From positions 310,001 to 374,000 of the forward strand of contig NZ_RBAL01000002.1 in the NCBI RefSeq assembly GCF_003626535.1: a DNA stretch of 64,000 nucleotides. The letters run 5' to 3'. A model generated the notes under the pieces. It saw only the letters and a program-made list of their open reading frames with translations, was not told the origin of the DNA and did not search any database. The position numbers were made by a program, and so were the translations under genes. The DNA comes from Streptomyces hoynatensis (lineage in GTDB: Bacteria; Actinomycetota; Actinomycetes; Streptomycetales; Streptomycetaceae). Positions 8,404 to 16,950 of this stretch are shown here, piece by piece (position 1 is the stretch's first letter; each line of letters begins with the position of its first letter).

Positions 8404-10005
8404 TCACCGCTCTCCCGTCGTGCCGTCGTCGGTGGTGTCCTTGCCGGTCTGGGTTCTGGTCATCAGGCGCATCAGCGCCTCCTGGGTGGCCTCGGCCCGG
8501 TCGAGCACGCCGGTCAGCCGGCCGGCGGCCATGGTGGCGATGCGGTCGCACAGGCCGAGGAGTTCCGACAGCTCGGAGGAGATGAACACCACGGCCTTGC
8601 CCTGCGCGGCGAGCTGGTCGATCACGGTGTAGATCTCGGACTTGGCGCCCACGTCGATGCCGCGGGTCGGCTCGTCGAGGATGAGGATCTCGGGTTCCGC
8701 GTAGATCCAGCGGCTGAGCACCACCTTCTGCTGGTTGCCGCCGCTGAGCCGCCCCGTCTGCTCGAACACGGTGGGCGTCTTGATGTTCATCGAGGTGCGG
8801 AACCGCTCGGCCACCTGCCGCTCGGCGTGCTCGTCCACCAGCCCGCGCCTGGCGACCCGGGGCAGGGCGGCCAGGGAGATGTTGCGGGAGATGTTGTCGA
8901 TGAGGTTGAGGCCGAACGTCTTGCGGTCCTCGGTGACGTAGGCGATGCCGTGCCCGACGGCCTGGGAGACCGTCCTGGTGGAGATCTCCTTCCCGTGCAG
9001 GTAGACCCGGCCGCGCTCGTAGCGTCCCCAGGAGCGGCCGAAGAGGCTCATCGCCAGCTCGGTGCGGCCGGCCCCCATCAGCCCGGCGATGCCGAGGATC
9101 TCCCCGTGGCGCACCTCGAAGGAGACCGAGTCGACCGCGCGGCGCTGCTGGTCGGCCGGGTGGCGCACGGTCCAGTCGACCACGGAGAGCGCCACCTGGC
9201 CGGCTTGCTCCCCCCGGTAGGGGGTGCGTTCGGGGAAGTACTGGTCGAGTTCGCGGCCGACCATGCCCTGGATCAGCCGGTCCTCCGACACCTCGGGCGG
9301 CGCCCCGGGGGAGGGGCGCACCGGCAGGGTCTCGATGGTCCGGCCGTCCCGCAGGATGGTGACCTGGTCGGCGATCTGCCTGATCTCGTTCAGCTTGTGC
9401 GAGATGAGGATGCAGGAGATGCCCTGATCGCGGAACTCCGCGATGAGGCCGAGGAGTTTCCTGCTGTCCTCGTCGTTGAGCGCGGCGGTCGGCTCGTCGA
9501 GGATCAGCAGCTTGACCCGCTTGGCGAGGGCCTTGGCGATCTCGACCAGCTGCTGTTTGCCGACGCCGAGTTCCGACACCCGCGTCTGGGGCCGCTCGTC
9601 GGTGAGGCCGACGCGCTTCATCAGCCGCTCGGTCTCCATCAGCGTGGTGGACCAGCTGATGATGCCGCCGCGGCCGGCCCGCTCGTTGCCGAGGAAGACG
9701 TTCTCCGCGATGGACAGCTGGGGCACCAGGGCGAGTTCCTGGTGGATGATGACGATGCCGCGCTCCTCGCTGGCGCGGATGTCCTTGAAGGCGCACGGCT
9801 CGCCCTCGAAGAGGATGTCCCCCTCGTAGCTGCCGTGCGGGTGGACTCCGCTGAGGACCTTCATCAGCGTCGACTTGCCGGCGCCGTTCTCGCCGCAGAC
9901 GGCGTGGACCTCGCCGGGCCGCACGGCCATGCTGACGCCGTCCAGGGCCTTGACCCCGGGGAAGCTCTTGCTGATGCCGCGCATTTCGAGTACGTGCCGC
10001 TCCAT
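8404..10005 (-). CDS. sugar ABC transporter ATP-binding protein (GguA/MglA type)
   Basis: 533 residues with two fused ABC modules, typical of monosaccharide importers. Module 1 has Walker A GENGAGKS (38-45), a [13 protein letters not shown] signature and Walker [12 protein letters not shown]. Module 2 has the degenerate loop [25 protein letters not shown] and [12 protein letters not shown]. The short insert [16 protein letters not shown] between the modules resembles GguA of the ChvE system. It is in an operon with the binding protein (38-nt gap) and the permease. The likely sugars for this subfamily are galactose, arabinose, glucose or xylose; the sequence alone does not decide. Confidence 0.93.
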   Translation of the reverse strand: MERHVLEMRGISKSFPGVKALDGVSMAVRPGEVHAVCGENGAGKSTLMKVLSGVHPHGSYEGDILFEGEPCAFKDIRASEERGIVIIHQELALVPQLSIAENVFLGNERAGRGGIISWSTTLMETERLMKRVGLTDERPQTRVSELGVGKQQLVEIAKALAKRVKLLILDEPTAALNDEDSRKLLGLIAEFRDQGISCILISHKLNEIRQIADQVTILRDGRTIETLPVRPSPGAPPEVSEDRLIQGMVGRELDQYFPERTPYRGEQAGQVALSVVDWTVRHPADQQRRAVDSVSFEVRHGEILGIAGLMGAGRTELAMSLFGRSWGRYERGRVYLHGKEISTRTVSQAVGHGIAYVTEDRKTFGLNLIDNISRNISLAALPRVARRGLVDEHAERQVAERFRTSMNIKTPTVFEQTGRLSGGNQQKVVLSRWIYAEPEILILDEPTRGIDVGAKSEIYTVIDQLAAQGKAVVFISSELSELLGLCDRIATMAAGRLTGVLDRAEATQEALMRLMTRTQTGKDTTDDGTTGER

Positions 10006-10043
10006 GGCGTACGCTCCCTGATCCGGAATTCAGCCGCGGCCGG

Positions 10044-11150
10044 TCAGCTCAGCTGCTCCTCGGTGTAGTAGCCCTCGTCGACGAGGAGGCGCCAGTTGCT
10101 CGCGTCGATGCTCACCGGTTCGAGCAGGTAGGAGGGCACGACCTTCACGCCGTTGTCGTAGGTCTCGGTGTCGTTGGCCTCGCACTCCTGCCCGTGCAGC
10201 AGCGCGTCGCCCATCGACACGGCCTGGGCCGCGAGGTCGCGGGTGTCCTTGAACACGGTCTGGGTCTGCTCGCCTGCGATGATCGACTTCACCGAGGCCA
10301 GCTCCGCGTCCTGCCCGGTCACCACCGGGTAGGGCAGGTCGTCCGAGCCGTAGCCGATGCTCTTGAGCGCGGAGAGCACGCCGATCGAGATGCCGTCGTA
10401 GGGGGAGAGGACCGCGTCCACCCGCTCGTTGCGGTAGTGGGCGGTGAGCAGGTCGTCCATGCGGTCCTGGGCCTCGGCGCCGTTCCAGTGGACCGTGGTG
10501 ATGTCGTTCAGCTCCGTCTGCCCGCTGCGCACCACCAGCCGGCCGCTGTCGAAGTAGGGCTGGAGGACGTTCATCGCGCCCTGGTAGAAGTAGCGGGTGT
10601 TGTTGTCGTCGGGGTCGCCGGCGAACAGCTCGATGTTGAAGCTCTCGTTCCCGCCCTCGGCCAGGCCGAGGGAGTCCACGATGTACTGGCCCTGGAGCTC
10701 GCCGACCTTCTCGTTGTCGAAGGTGGCGTAACAGTCCACGTTCTCCGTGTTGAGCAGCAGCCGGTCGTAGGAGATCACGGGGATGCCGGCGTCCGCCGCC
10801 TGCTGGAGCACGTTGCCGAGCGAGGAGCCGTTGATCGCCGCGATCACCAGCAGGTCCTCGCCCTGCGCGATCATGTTCTCGATCTGCGCGATCTGGTTCT
10901 CGACCCGGTCCTCGCCGTACTGGAGGTCGGTCTCGTAGCCGGCCTCCTGGAAGAGCTGTTCCATGTTGTCGCCGTCCGCGATCCAGCGTTCGGACGACTT
11001 GGTCGGCATCGAGATGCCGACTGTTCCGCCCTCCGAGTTCTCGTCTCTCTCCTCGGAGGACTGGCCGCTGTCCTGGCCGCAGGCGGCCAGGGACAGGGCG
11101 AGCAGGGCACTGGCGGTGGCAACACGTGCGGCGGCTGATCCGCGAGCCAT
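10044..11150 (-). CDS. sugar ABC transporter substrate-binding lipoprotein (ChvE-like)
   Basis: 368 residues. A short basic start and hydrophobic run end in the lipobox LAAC near residue 24, and an acidic Ser/Glu spacer follows. The periplasmic-binding fold begins at [15 protein letters not shown], with ligand-site segments [15 protein letters not shown] and [12 protein letters not shown] typical of ChvE and XylF. The ATG at 11150 has AAAGGAC about 10 nt upstream. It is the first gene of the importer operon and is separated from the preceding gene by 204 nt containing a hairpin, so it may have its own promoter. The closest known family binds arabinose, galactose, glucose and xylose. Confidence 0.92.
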   Translation of the reverse strand: MARGSAAARVATASALLALSLAACGQDSGQSSEERDENSEGGTVGISMPTKSSERWIADGDNMEQLFQEAGYETDLQYGEDRVENQIAQIENMIAQGEDLLVIAAINGSSLGNVLQQAADAGIPVISYDRLLLNTENVDCYATFDNEKVGELQGQYIVDSLGLAEGGNESFNIELFAGDPDDNNTRYFYQGAMNVLQPYFDSGRLVVRSGQTELNDITTVHWNGAEAQDRMDDLLTAHYRNERVDAVLSPYDGISIGVLSALKSIGYGSDDLPYPVVTGQDAELASVKSIIAGEQTQTVFKDTRDLAAQAVSMGDALLHGQECEANDTETYDNGVKVVPSYLLEPVSIDASNWRLLVDEGYYTEEQLS

Positions 11151-11253
11151 GGCGGGTCACGTCCTTTCGACTGGTGGTGGTGCCTTTCTCGTATCTGGGG
11201 TCGCGCACTTGCTTCCGGGTCGGACAGGGAGGGGTGGGTGGCGCAGCAGGTGA

Positions 11254-11275
11254 GGGCCCGGCTCAACGGGGGCCC
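11254..11275. terminator. possible hairpin between TIM-barrel gene and importer operon
   Basis: GGGCCC arms at 11254-11259 and 11270-11275 flank a 10-nt loop. The arms are short, and the surrounding 11276-11345 is a G-rich run of GGACGGG-like words. It may attenuate read-through into the binding-protein gene. Confidence 0.3.
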
Positions 11276-11354
11276 GGGGCGGACGGGGGACGGGAGGGGG
11301 ACGGGGGGCGGGAAACGGACGGCGGGCGGGGACGGAAGAGGGAGCGGGCAGCGC

Positions 11355-12347
11355 TCACGGGGCGGGGGACGGGGTGTGCGGGGCGGTGGCGGAGAAGCGC
11401 TGGAGCTCGCCCGGCAGGCGGGAGCCGAGCGGCGACATGCCGCCGTCCGCGCCGAGCCTGGCCAGCAGGTCGAGGGCGAGGCGCCCGCGGCGCACCCGCT
11501 CGCGCGCGGTCTGCAGCGTGACGTCGCGCAGGTGGGCGCCGTAGGGGTAGATCCCGGGCGCCTTGCTGAGGCCGAACTTCAGGTACAGGGGGGCGCCGCG
11601 GCGGATCAGCTGGGCGATGTCGTACATCCGCACGTAGCCGCCGAGGTCGTCGGGGGCCTCCAGGTAGAAGTCGAGGGGGACCCGGGAGGCCCGCCGGATC
11701 TCCGTGAGGTGCTCCAGGGTCAGGTCCGAGGGGATGTTCACCGAGTCCGCGCCCAGCCGCTCGACCACGGAGACGGAGACCGGGTTCACCGGGCCGACCA
11801 GCGCGGAGACCTTGAAGGTGGTGTCCGGCGGCAGGGTGCCCTCGGCGCGCAGCCGGTGCAGCGTCCACAGCACGCCCTCGTCGGCCACCAGCAGGCAGCG
11901 CACGCCGAGTTCTGCGGCGCGCAGCGCGTCCTCCACGCACCCGGCCAGCGCGTCGTGGCCGCGGGCGCGCAGCCCCGCCCCGCCCGAGGGGCTGCGGGTG
12001 GAGGCGCCGATGTCCCAGGTGCCTCGGGGGCCGGTGAACAGGCACAGTTCGACGCCCGCCTGCGCGCAGGCCCCGGTCATCTCGGTGATCTCCGCGTCCG
12101 TGAGCATCCACACGCCGCTGCCCTGGCTGATGCGGTGGATCGGCACGTCCAGGCGCGCGGCCTCGGTCAGCACCGTGTGCAGGGCCTCGGGGCCCTCGAC
12201 GGACGGTATCTCGGTGCGCCAGCCGCCCCCGTCCGGGAAGGTGTGCGGCGAGGCGTCGGCTGGGTCGTCCGGCGGGGCTGCGTAGCCGAGGGCGGCCAGG
12301 GCGGCATCGCCCGGGCGGCGGTTTCTGGCGGAGGCGGACTCAGACAC
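11355..12347 (-). CDS. uncharacterised TIM-barrel protein (peptidase U32-like)
   Basis: 330 residues from a GTG at 12347 with GGAG 8 nt upstream; an ATG at 12470 is in frame but has no ribosome site. The sequence alternates beta strands and helices: IHRISQGSGVWMLTDAEI, VELCLFTGPRG, GVRCLLVADEGVLW, TFKVSALVGPVNP, ADSVNIPSDLTLEHL, VPLDFYLEAP. This is consistent with a TIM barrel, and similar proteins are, to my recollection, labelled U32 peptidase-like. No protease motif is evident. Its place between a sugar dehydrogenase and a sugar importer, and a shared operator-like element 22 nt upstream, suggest a role in sugar catabolism, perhaps a lyase or isomerase. Function unproven. Confidence 0.55.
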   Translation of the reverse strand: MSESASARNRRPGDAALAALGYAAPPDDPADASPHTFPDGGGWRTEIPSVEGPEALHTVLTEAARLDVPIHRISQGSGVWMLTDAEITEMTGACAQAGVELCLFTGPRGTWDIGASTRSPSGGAGLRARGHDALAGCVEDALRAAELGVRCLLVADEGVLWTLHRLRAEGTLPPDTTFKVSALVGPVNPVSVSVVERLGADSVNIPSDLTLEHLTEIRRASRVPLDFYLEAPDDLGGYVRMYDIAQLIRRGAPLYLKFGLSKAPGIYPYGAHLRDVTLQTARERVRRGRLALDLLARLGADGGMSPLGSRLPGELQRFSATAPHTPSPAP

Positions 12348-12368
12348 GATGCTCCATTGTTCGCGGTG

Positions 12369-12396
12369 GTTCGAAGCGTTGAGCCGCGTTCGGGAT
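12369..12396. promoter_or_regulatory. putative operator upstream of the TIM-barrel gene
   Basis: GTTCGAAG (12369-12376) and GTTCGGGAT (12388-12396) have their starts 19 nt apart, as at 79-106 and 14790-14817. The element is 22-49 nt upstream of the GTG at 12347, where a repressor or activator would act. See the finding on this shared motif. Confidence 0.4.
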
Positions 12397-12508
12397 GCCG
12401 TACGCGGGTTCACGGGGTCGGTATGTGGTTGGAGGCCGGGCGGGAGGGGCTTGAGGCCACTCCCGCCCACGCGCGGGATGGGGGCTGCGGGTGCTTCGGC
12501 TGTGGCGG

Positions 12509-13582
12509 CTACGGCTTCAGGAGGACCTTGCCCACTTCCGGGTCGCCACTACCGACGAGTTCGATTGCTTCGGAGAAAGATTCGAGGGGCAGTTGGTGGG
12601 TGATCAGCCCTCCGGGGCGCAGCAGCCCCTGCTCGAAGGCGCGCGTCGCGTACCACCAGGCGGCGGGTGGGGCGCCGAAGACGCTGGCGACGGTGAGCTG
12701 GCTGACGGACAGGTGCACCGGGTCGATGCCCTGCGCGCCGGGCTCGGGCATGCCGGTCAGCACCACCCGGCCGCCCCGGCGGGCCAGCCGGCAGGAGTCG
12801 CGGGCGGTGCCGGGCGCGCCGGCCGTCTCCACCACCAGGTCGAAGCCGCCCTCGTGTGCCTTCGCCGCCGCGGGCTCCAGCGCCTCGGTGGCGCCCATCG
12901 CGCGCGCCCTGGCCCGCGGGCCCTCCCGCGGGTCGACGGCGAGCAGCCCCGAGGGCGAGGAGGCGGCCAGCAACTGGACGGCGAGCAGCCCGAGCGTGCC
13001 GGCGCCCACCACGGCCACCGACTCCCCGGGCCTGGGGGCGGCCCGCAGGACCGCGGCGGCCACCACGGCGGCCGGTTCGAGCAGCGCCGCGGCGGTCAGG
13101 TCCGCCGCCTCGTCCAGCGGGTGCAGCAGCCGGGCGGGCAGCACGACGTAGTCGGCGAACGCCCCGGGCCGGGTGAAGCCGGTCTCCTCGTAGCCGGTGC
13201 TGCACAGGCTGGTCTCCCCGGCGCGGCAGCGGGCGCAGGTGCCGCAGGCGCGGAAGCCCTCGGCGACCGTCTTGCGGCCCACGAGCGCCCCGTCCACGCC
13301 GGGCCCCACCGCGTCCACCGTCCCCGACCACTCGTGGCCGGGGACGACGGGGTAGCGGACGTAGCCCTCGGCCCTGGTGCCCTCGTACACCTCGCGGTCG
13401 CTGGCGCACAGGCCCGCCGCGTGCACCGCCACCCGCGCCTCGCCCGGGCCCGGCTCGGGCAGCGGGCCGGTGACCAGCCGGTGGGTCCGCGGCCGTTCCA
13501 CCAGGATGCTGCGCGCGGCCCCGCGGCGCCCCGCCGCCGGTGGGGGAGCGGAGGCGGGCGGGGGCTCGGGCGTGCCGCTCAC
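12509..13582 (-). CDS. zinc-dependent medium-chain dehydrogenase (sugar/polyol type)
   Basis: 357 residues of the MDR alcohol dehydrogenase superfamily. GHEWSG and the GLCASD segment give the catalytic zinc site. The structural zinc cluster is CGTCARCRAGETSLC with four cysteines. AVVGAGTLGLLAVQLL is the NAD(P)-binding Rossmann motif. The start is set at GTG 13582, which overlaps the TGA of the dehydratase gene (GTGA), so the two are translationally coupled. Upstream in-frame codons would run far into the neighbour. It probably oxidises an aldose, polyol or sugar acid in the same pathway as the dehydratase; the exact substrate cannot be read. Confidence 0.85.
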   Translation of the reverse strand: MSGTPEPPPASAPPPAAGRRGAARSILVERPRTHRLVTGPLPEPGPGEARVAVHAAGLCASDREVYEGTRAEGYVRYPVVPGHEWSGTVDAVGPGVDGALVGRKTVAEGFRACGTCARCRAGETSLCSTGYEETGFTRPGAFADYVVLPARLLHPLDEAADLTAAALLEPAAVVAAAVLRAAPRPGESVAVVGAGTLGLLAVQLLAASSPSGLLAVDPREGPRARARAMGATEALEPAAAKAHEGGFDLVVETAGAPGTARDSCRLARRGGRVVLTGMPEPGAQGIDPVHLSVSQLTVASVFGAPPAAWWYATRAFEQGLLRPGGLITHQLPLESFSEAIELVGSGDPEVGKVLLKP

Positions 13583-14760
13583 TGGCCGTTCGCCGCCTTC
13601 CCCGCGCGCCCGTCGCGCTTGTGCCAGTCCTCGGCCCACAGGTCGAAGTGGGCCTGCTGCTGGGGGAATTCGGCCGCGGCCTCGGCGTCGAACTCCACGC
13701 CGAGCCCCGGCTCATCGGAGAGCGTGAAGTATCCGTCGACGACCTGCGGGGCGCCCTTGACCACCTTCTTGATCTGGGCGTCGGCGAAGTCGTTGAAGTG
13801 CTCCAGGATCTTGAAGTTGGGGGTGCAGCCGGCGAGCTGGAGGCTGGCGGCCGTCAGCACGGAGCCGCCGACGTTGTGCGGGGCGACCAGCACGTAGTGG
13901 GTCTCGGCGGTGGCGGCCAGCTTGCGCATCTCCCCTATGCCGCCGAGGTGGCCGAGGTCGGGCTGGATGATGTCCGCGGCCTGCGACTCGAACAGCTCGC
14001 GGAACTCGATCCGGTCGTGGATGCGCTCGCCGGTGGCGATCGGGAGGCTCGTCTTCGCCGCGACCTTGGCGAGGGCCTTCAGGTTCTCCGGTGGGACCGG
14101 CTCCTCAAGCCAGGAGGGCGCGAACGGCTCCAGCTCCCTGGCCAGCCGGATCGCGGTCGCCGGGCTGAAGCGGCCGTGCATCTCCAGCAGCAGCTCGACC
14201 TCGGGGCCCACCGCGTCCCTGACCGCCTCGACGAGCGAGAGGGAACGCAGGGTCTCGGCGTGGTCCAGCTCGAAGTTGCCGGTGCCGAACGGGTCGAGCT
14301 TCAGCGCCAGGTAGCCGCGCTCGACGACCTCCCGCGCCGCCTTGTGGAAGGCCTCGGGGGTGCGCTCGACGGTGTACCAGCCGTTCGCGTAGGCCTTGAC
14401 GCGGTTGTCCGCCGCGTCGGCCCGGCCGCCGAGCAGCTGCCAGACCGGCACGCCCAGCGCCTTGCCCTTGATGTCCCAGCAGGCGGTCTCCACGCAGGCG
14501 ATGCCGGACATCACGATCTCCCCGGCCCGCCCGTAGTCCCCGTACTTCATGCGGCGCACGAGGTCCTCGACCGCGAAGGGGTCGGACCCGGCGATGTGGT
14601 TGGCCTCCGCCTCCCTCAGGTAGCCGAGCAGCGCGTCGGTGTGCCCCAGCATCCGCGTCTCACCGACGCCGGTGAGTCCCTCGTCGGTGTGCACCTGGAC
14701 GTAGGTGAGGTTACGCCAGGGAGTTCCGACGACATGCGTGCTGATTCCGGTGATGCGCAC
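13579..14760 (-). CDS. sugar-acid dehydratase, mandelate racemase/enolase superfamily (galactonate dehydratase-like)
   Basis: 393 residues. It removes water from an aldonic acid to give a 2-keto-3-deoxy acid. Family marks include LKLDPFG near residue 153, EMHGRFS, WLEEPVPPEN and GERIHDR around the metal site, then IIQPDLGHLGGIGE and APHNVGG near the end of the barrel. EMHGR corresponds to DFHGR of E. coli DgoD, so galactonate or a stereo-related pentonate such as arabinonate are the likely substrates. ATG 14760 has GGAGGGTGACTTCCC just upstream. It is the first gene of the minus-strand catabolic run, with a candidate operator 30-57 nt before the start. Confidence 0.85.
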   Translation of the reverse strand: MRITGISTHVVGTPWRNLTYVQVHTDEGLTGVGETRMLGHTDALLGYLREAEANHIAGSDPFAVEDLVRRMKYGDYGRAGEIVMSGIACVETACWDIKGKALGVPVWQLLGGRADAADNRVKAYANGWYTVERTPEAFHKAAREVVERGYLALKLDPFGTGNFELDHAETLRSLSLVEAVRDAVGPEVELLLEMHGRFSPATAIRLARELEPFAPSWLEEPVPPENLKALAKVAAKTSLPIATGERIHDRIEFRELFESQAADIIQPDLGHLGGIGEMRKLAATAETHYVLVAPHNVGGSVLTAASLQLAGCTPNFKILEHFNDFADAQIKKVVKGAPQVVDGYFTLSDEPGLGVEFDAEAAAEFPQQQAHFDLWAEDWHKRDGRAGKAANGQ

Positions 14761-14789
14761 GGGAAGTCACCCTCCACGAACGAGACGTC

Positions 14790-14817
14790 GTTCGATATTT
14801 CGTTAGCCGTTCGAAAT
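14790..14817. promoter_or_regulatory. putative operator upstream of the sugar-acid dehydratase gene
   Basis: A direct repeat CGTTCGA at 14789-14795 and 14808-14814 has 19-nt spacing. An inverted repeat ATTTCG (14797-14802) / CGAAAT (14812-14817) overlaps it. The half-sites match those near 79 and 12369. Confidence 0.45.
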
Positions 14818-14901
14818 GCTGGCGGCCACGTTAGAAGGCGGTCTATACCGTGTCAATGCCCAGGGAAGGGCCTTCCCAGCGCCCGGGGTCCGGACTCCAG
14901 G

Positions 14902-15819
14902 TCAATCCCTGGTGATCTCCTCGTAGGCGAGCGCGGCCAGCTCGGACTGCCCGGCCCGGCTGGGGTGGAACCAGTCCCAGTCGCTGATGTGCCGGGAGGT
15001 GAACGGGTAGTCGAAGACGGCGCCCCCGTCGTAGCGGCACAAGGCGTCGGCGCCGCAGACCTCTTCGAGCACCGCGTTGTACTCCTCCACCCGCTCGCGG
15101 ACCGCGGTGCGGCGGCCGGCCGTCGCCTCGTCCTCGTCCCCTGCGCCGTTGAGCATGGTCGGGCAGATGTCCGCCATCCGCCACACGGCGCGGGCCATCA
15201 GCGAGCCGCTGCCCTCCTCCCACAGGTGCATCAGGTCGGGCACGCTCGCCACGTACACCTCGGCGGTGGGCAGCTCCTCGCGGATGGTGCCCATCGCCTC
15301 GGTGAACGCGGCGCGGAAGTCCCCGGTGGCCGTCATGTCGGCGACGTCGTCGGCGCAGGCGTCGTTGGCCCCGATGAGGACCGTGATCAGATCCGGCTCG
15401 TGGGCCACCGCGGCGGCGGCCTGCGCGGGCAAGTCGGCGACCGTGGCCCCGCTCTCGGCCAGGTTCCACGCGTGCGCTGCGATGTCGCCCTCGCCGCCGA
15501 GTAACTGCCTGGCCAGGCTGTCCACCGACTCGTCCGTGCCGGTGGCCCAGGAGGCCTCGGGGCAGTCGGAGAGCAGGGAACAGGCGTCGAAGGCGCGGGT
15601 GATGGAGTCGCCGATGGCGGCCACGGAGCGCGGGCTCGGGTTCCAGGCGGGCGCCTCGGGCTCGGGCTCCGCCGAGGCGGCGGCCTGTTGCCGCGGGCCC
15701 TCGGAGCCGTCGGAGGCGCCCGAGGTGCAGGCGGCGAGCAGGGCGCAGCAGGCGAGCGCCGCGAGCGGCAGGGGGCGCGGCAGGCCGCGCCGGGCGGCGG
15801 GGGAGCGGCTGGTGGGCAT
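14902..15819 (-). CDS. SGNH/GDSL-family hydrolase lipoprotein
   Basis: 305 residues from ATG 15819, with GAGG 7 nt upstream. The open frame extends further upstream only as low-complexity Ser-Pro-Ala repeats, rejected as coding. Residues 1-31 are a lipoprotein signal (LLAAC, C31). The SGNH blocks are visible: GDSIT with nucleophile S72, G near residue 124 in ESGATV, GAND with N152, and D282-x2-H285 in DWFHPS. It should be an esterase or lipase on the outer face of the membrane. Six cysteines in the mature part could form three disulphides, as in secreted Streptomyces SGNH lipases. Confidence 0.85.
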   Translation of the reverse strand: MPTSRSPAARRGLPRPLPLAALACCALLAACTSGASDGSEGPRQQAAASAEPEPEAPAWNPSPRSVAAIGDSITRAFDACSLLSDCPEASWATGTDESVDSLARQLLGGEGDIAAHAWNLAESGATVADLPAQAAAAVAHEPDLITVLIGANDACADDVADMTATGDFRAAFTEAMGTIREELPTAEVYVASVPDLMHLWEEGSGSLMARAVWRMADICPTMLNGAGDEDEATAGRRTAVRERVEEYNAVLEEVCGADALCRYDGGAVFDYPFTSRHISDWDWFHPSRAGQSELAALAYEEITRD

Positions 15820-15900
15820 GCGGGCACCTCGGCGTCCTGAAGCGGGGGCGGAAGCGGGAGACGGGGCGGGAGAGGGGGTAGGGGAAGGGGCGGGAGACGG

Positions 15901-15948
15901 GGCGGGCGAGAGGGCGGGCGAGAGGGCGGGCGAGAGGGCGGGAGAAGG
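15901..15948. repeat. 12-bp G-rich tandem repeat
   Basis: Three exact copies of GGCGGGCGAGAG (15901-15936) and a degenerate fourth lie within a purine-rich strand from about 15841 to 15990, upstream of the SGNH lipoprotein gene. See findings. Confidence 0.75.
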
Positions 15949-16108
15949 GATGGGAAGCGGGCACGGGGGCGGGGGCGGTGGCGCGAAAGTCGTCGTGGGC
16001 GTCGCGGGGTGGTCGTGGGGTGGGGGAGGTAGCTTGGGACCCGGCAGTGGGCCGCGCTCGACGTGCGCCATGAGTAACAAGACTAAAAGATGACCCCACG
16101 TCACAGGC

Positions 16109-16135
16109 TGTCCATTTTGCCGCGATAAGTGTCCA
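16109..16135. promoter_or_regulatory. direct repeat in divergent promoter region
   Basis: TGTCCA occurs at 16109-16114 and 16130-16135, two helical turns apart, in the lowest-GC part of this area, between the SGNH lipoprotein and DUF3145 genes. It is a plausible activator site, but no regulator is known. Confidence 0.25.
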
Positions 16136-16328
16136 ATGGTGTTTACTGTTCGTGCGCGGTATCGGGGTCACGAGGGGGGCGCCTGGAGGATTGCCGCGGG
16201 CGCGGGCGGGCGCACGAGCGCGCGGGCCAGGCGGGCCGGGGGAGGGGCGTGCGGCGGGCCGGCGGGCAGCGCGGTGCCGGGCACGGCACCGGAGAGACGA
16301 CCGGGAAAGAAGAAGAGTGGAGGTCCGG

Positions 16329-16823
16329 ATGACGACGCGCGGTGTTCTGTTTGTGCACTCCGCCCCCCGTGCGCTGTGCCCACACATCGAGTGGGCCGTG
16401 GCCGGGGTGCTCGGCGCCCGGGTCGGCCTCGACTGGACCAGGCAGCCCGCCTCCCCCGGCACCTGGCGGGCCGAGCTCTCCTGGCAGGGCGAGGCGGCCA
16501 CCGCCTCCAAGCTCGCCTCGGCGCTGCGCGGCTGGCGCCTGCTGCGCTTCGAGGTCACCGCGGAGCCCTGCCCGGCCGCCGAGGGCGAGCGCTACAGCTG
16601 CACCCCCGAGCTCGGCATCTACCACGCCGTCACCGGCATCCACGGCGACATCATGATCCCCGAGGACCGGCTGCGCGCCGCGGCGGCCAGGGCGGCCGGC
16701 GGCGAGAGCGACCTCCAGGCCGAGATCGCCCGGCTGCTCGGCAAGCCCTGGGACGACGAGCTCGAACCCTTCCGGCACGCCGGCGAGGGCGCGCCCGTCC
16801 GCTGGCTGCACCAGGTGGTCTGA
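16329..16823 (+). CDS. DUF3145 family protein
   Basis: 164 residues. ATG 16329 has GGAGG 6 nt upstream, which fixes the start. The opening MTTRGVLFVHSAPRALCPHI is characteristic of DUF3145, a single-domain family of about this length found across actinobacteria. Its function is unknown. It is cytoplasmic, with no signal or membrane segment, and is probably monocistronic. Confidence 0.85.
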   Translation: MTTRGVLFVHSAPRALCPHIEWAVAGVLGARVGLDWTRQPASPGTWRAELSWQGEAATASKLASALRGWRLLRFEVTAEPCPAAEGERYSCTPELGIYHAVTGIHGDIMIPEDRLRAAAARAAGGESDLQAEIARLLGKPWDDELEPFRHAGEGAPVRWLHQVV

Positions 16824-16950
16824 GGCCCGCGCCCGCGCCCTTTCCCGTGCCCCGCCCGGGGGTTGCCGCCCGCGGGCGGCGGGTGGCCGGGCGGGAGGGG
16901 ACCGCGTGCCGCGGCGGGGGCTCACCCGGCCGAGCGATTAGCGTGCGGGC

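Noticed and set aside
8185..10068. A 627-codon plus-strand frame opposite the ABC ATPase
   Set aside because: Mirror of the ATPase gene, Gly/His/Asp-rich, with no ribosome site.
15820..16104. N-terminal Ser-Pro-Ala extension on the SGNH hydrolase
   Set aside because: It is the purine repeat read in frame; a proper lipoprotein signal and ribosome site begin at 15819.
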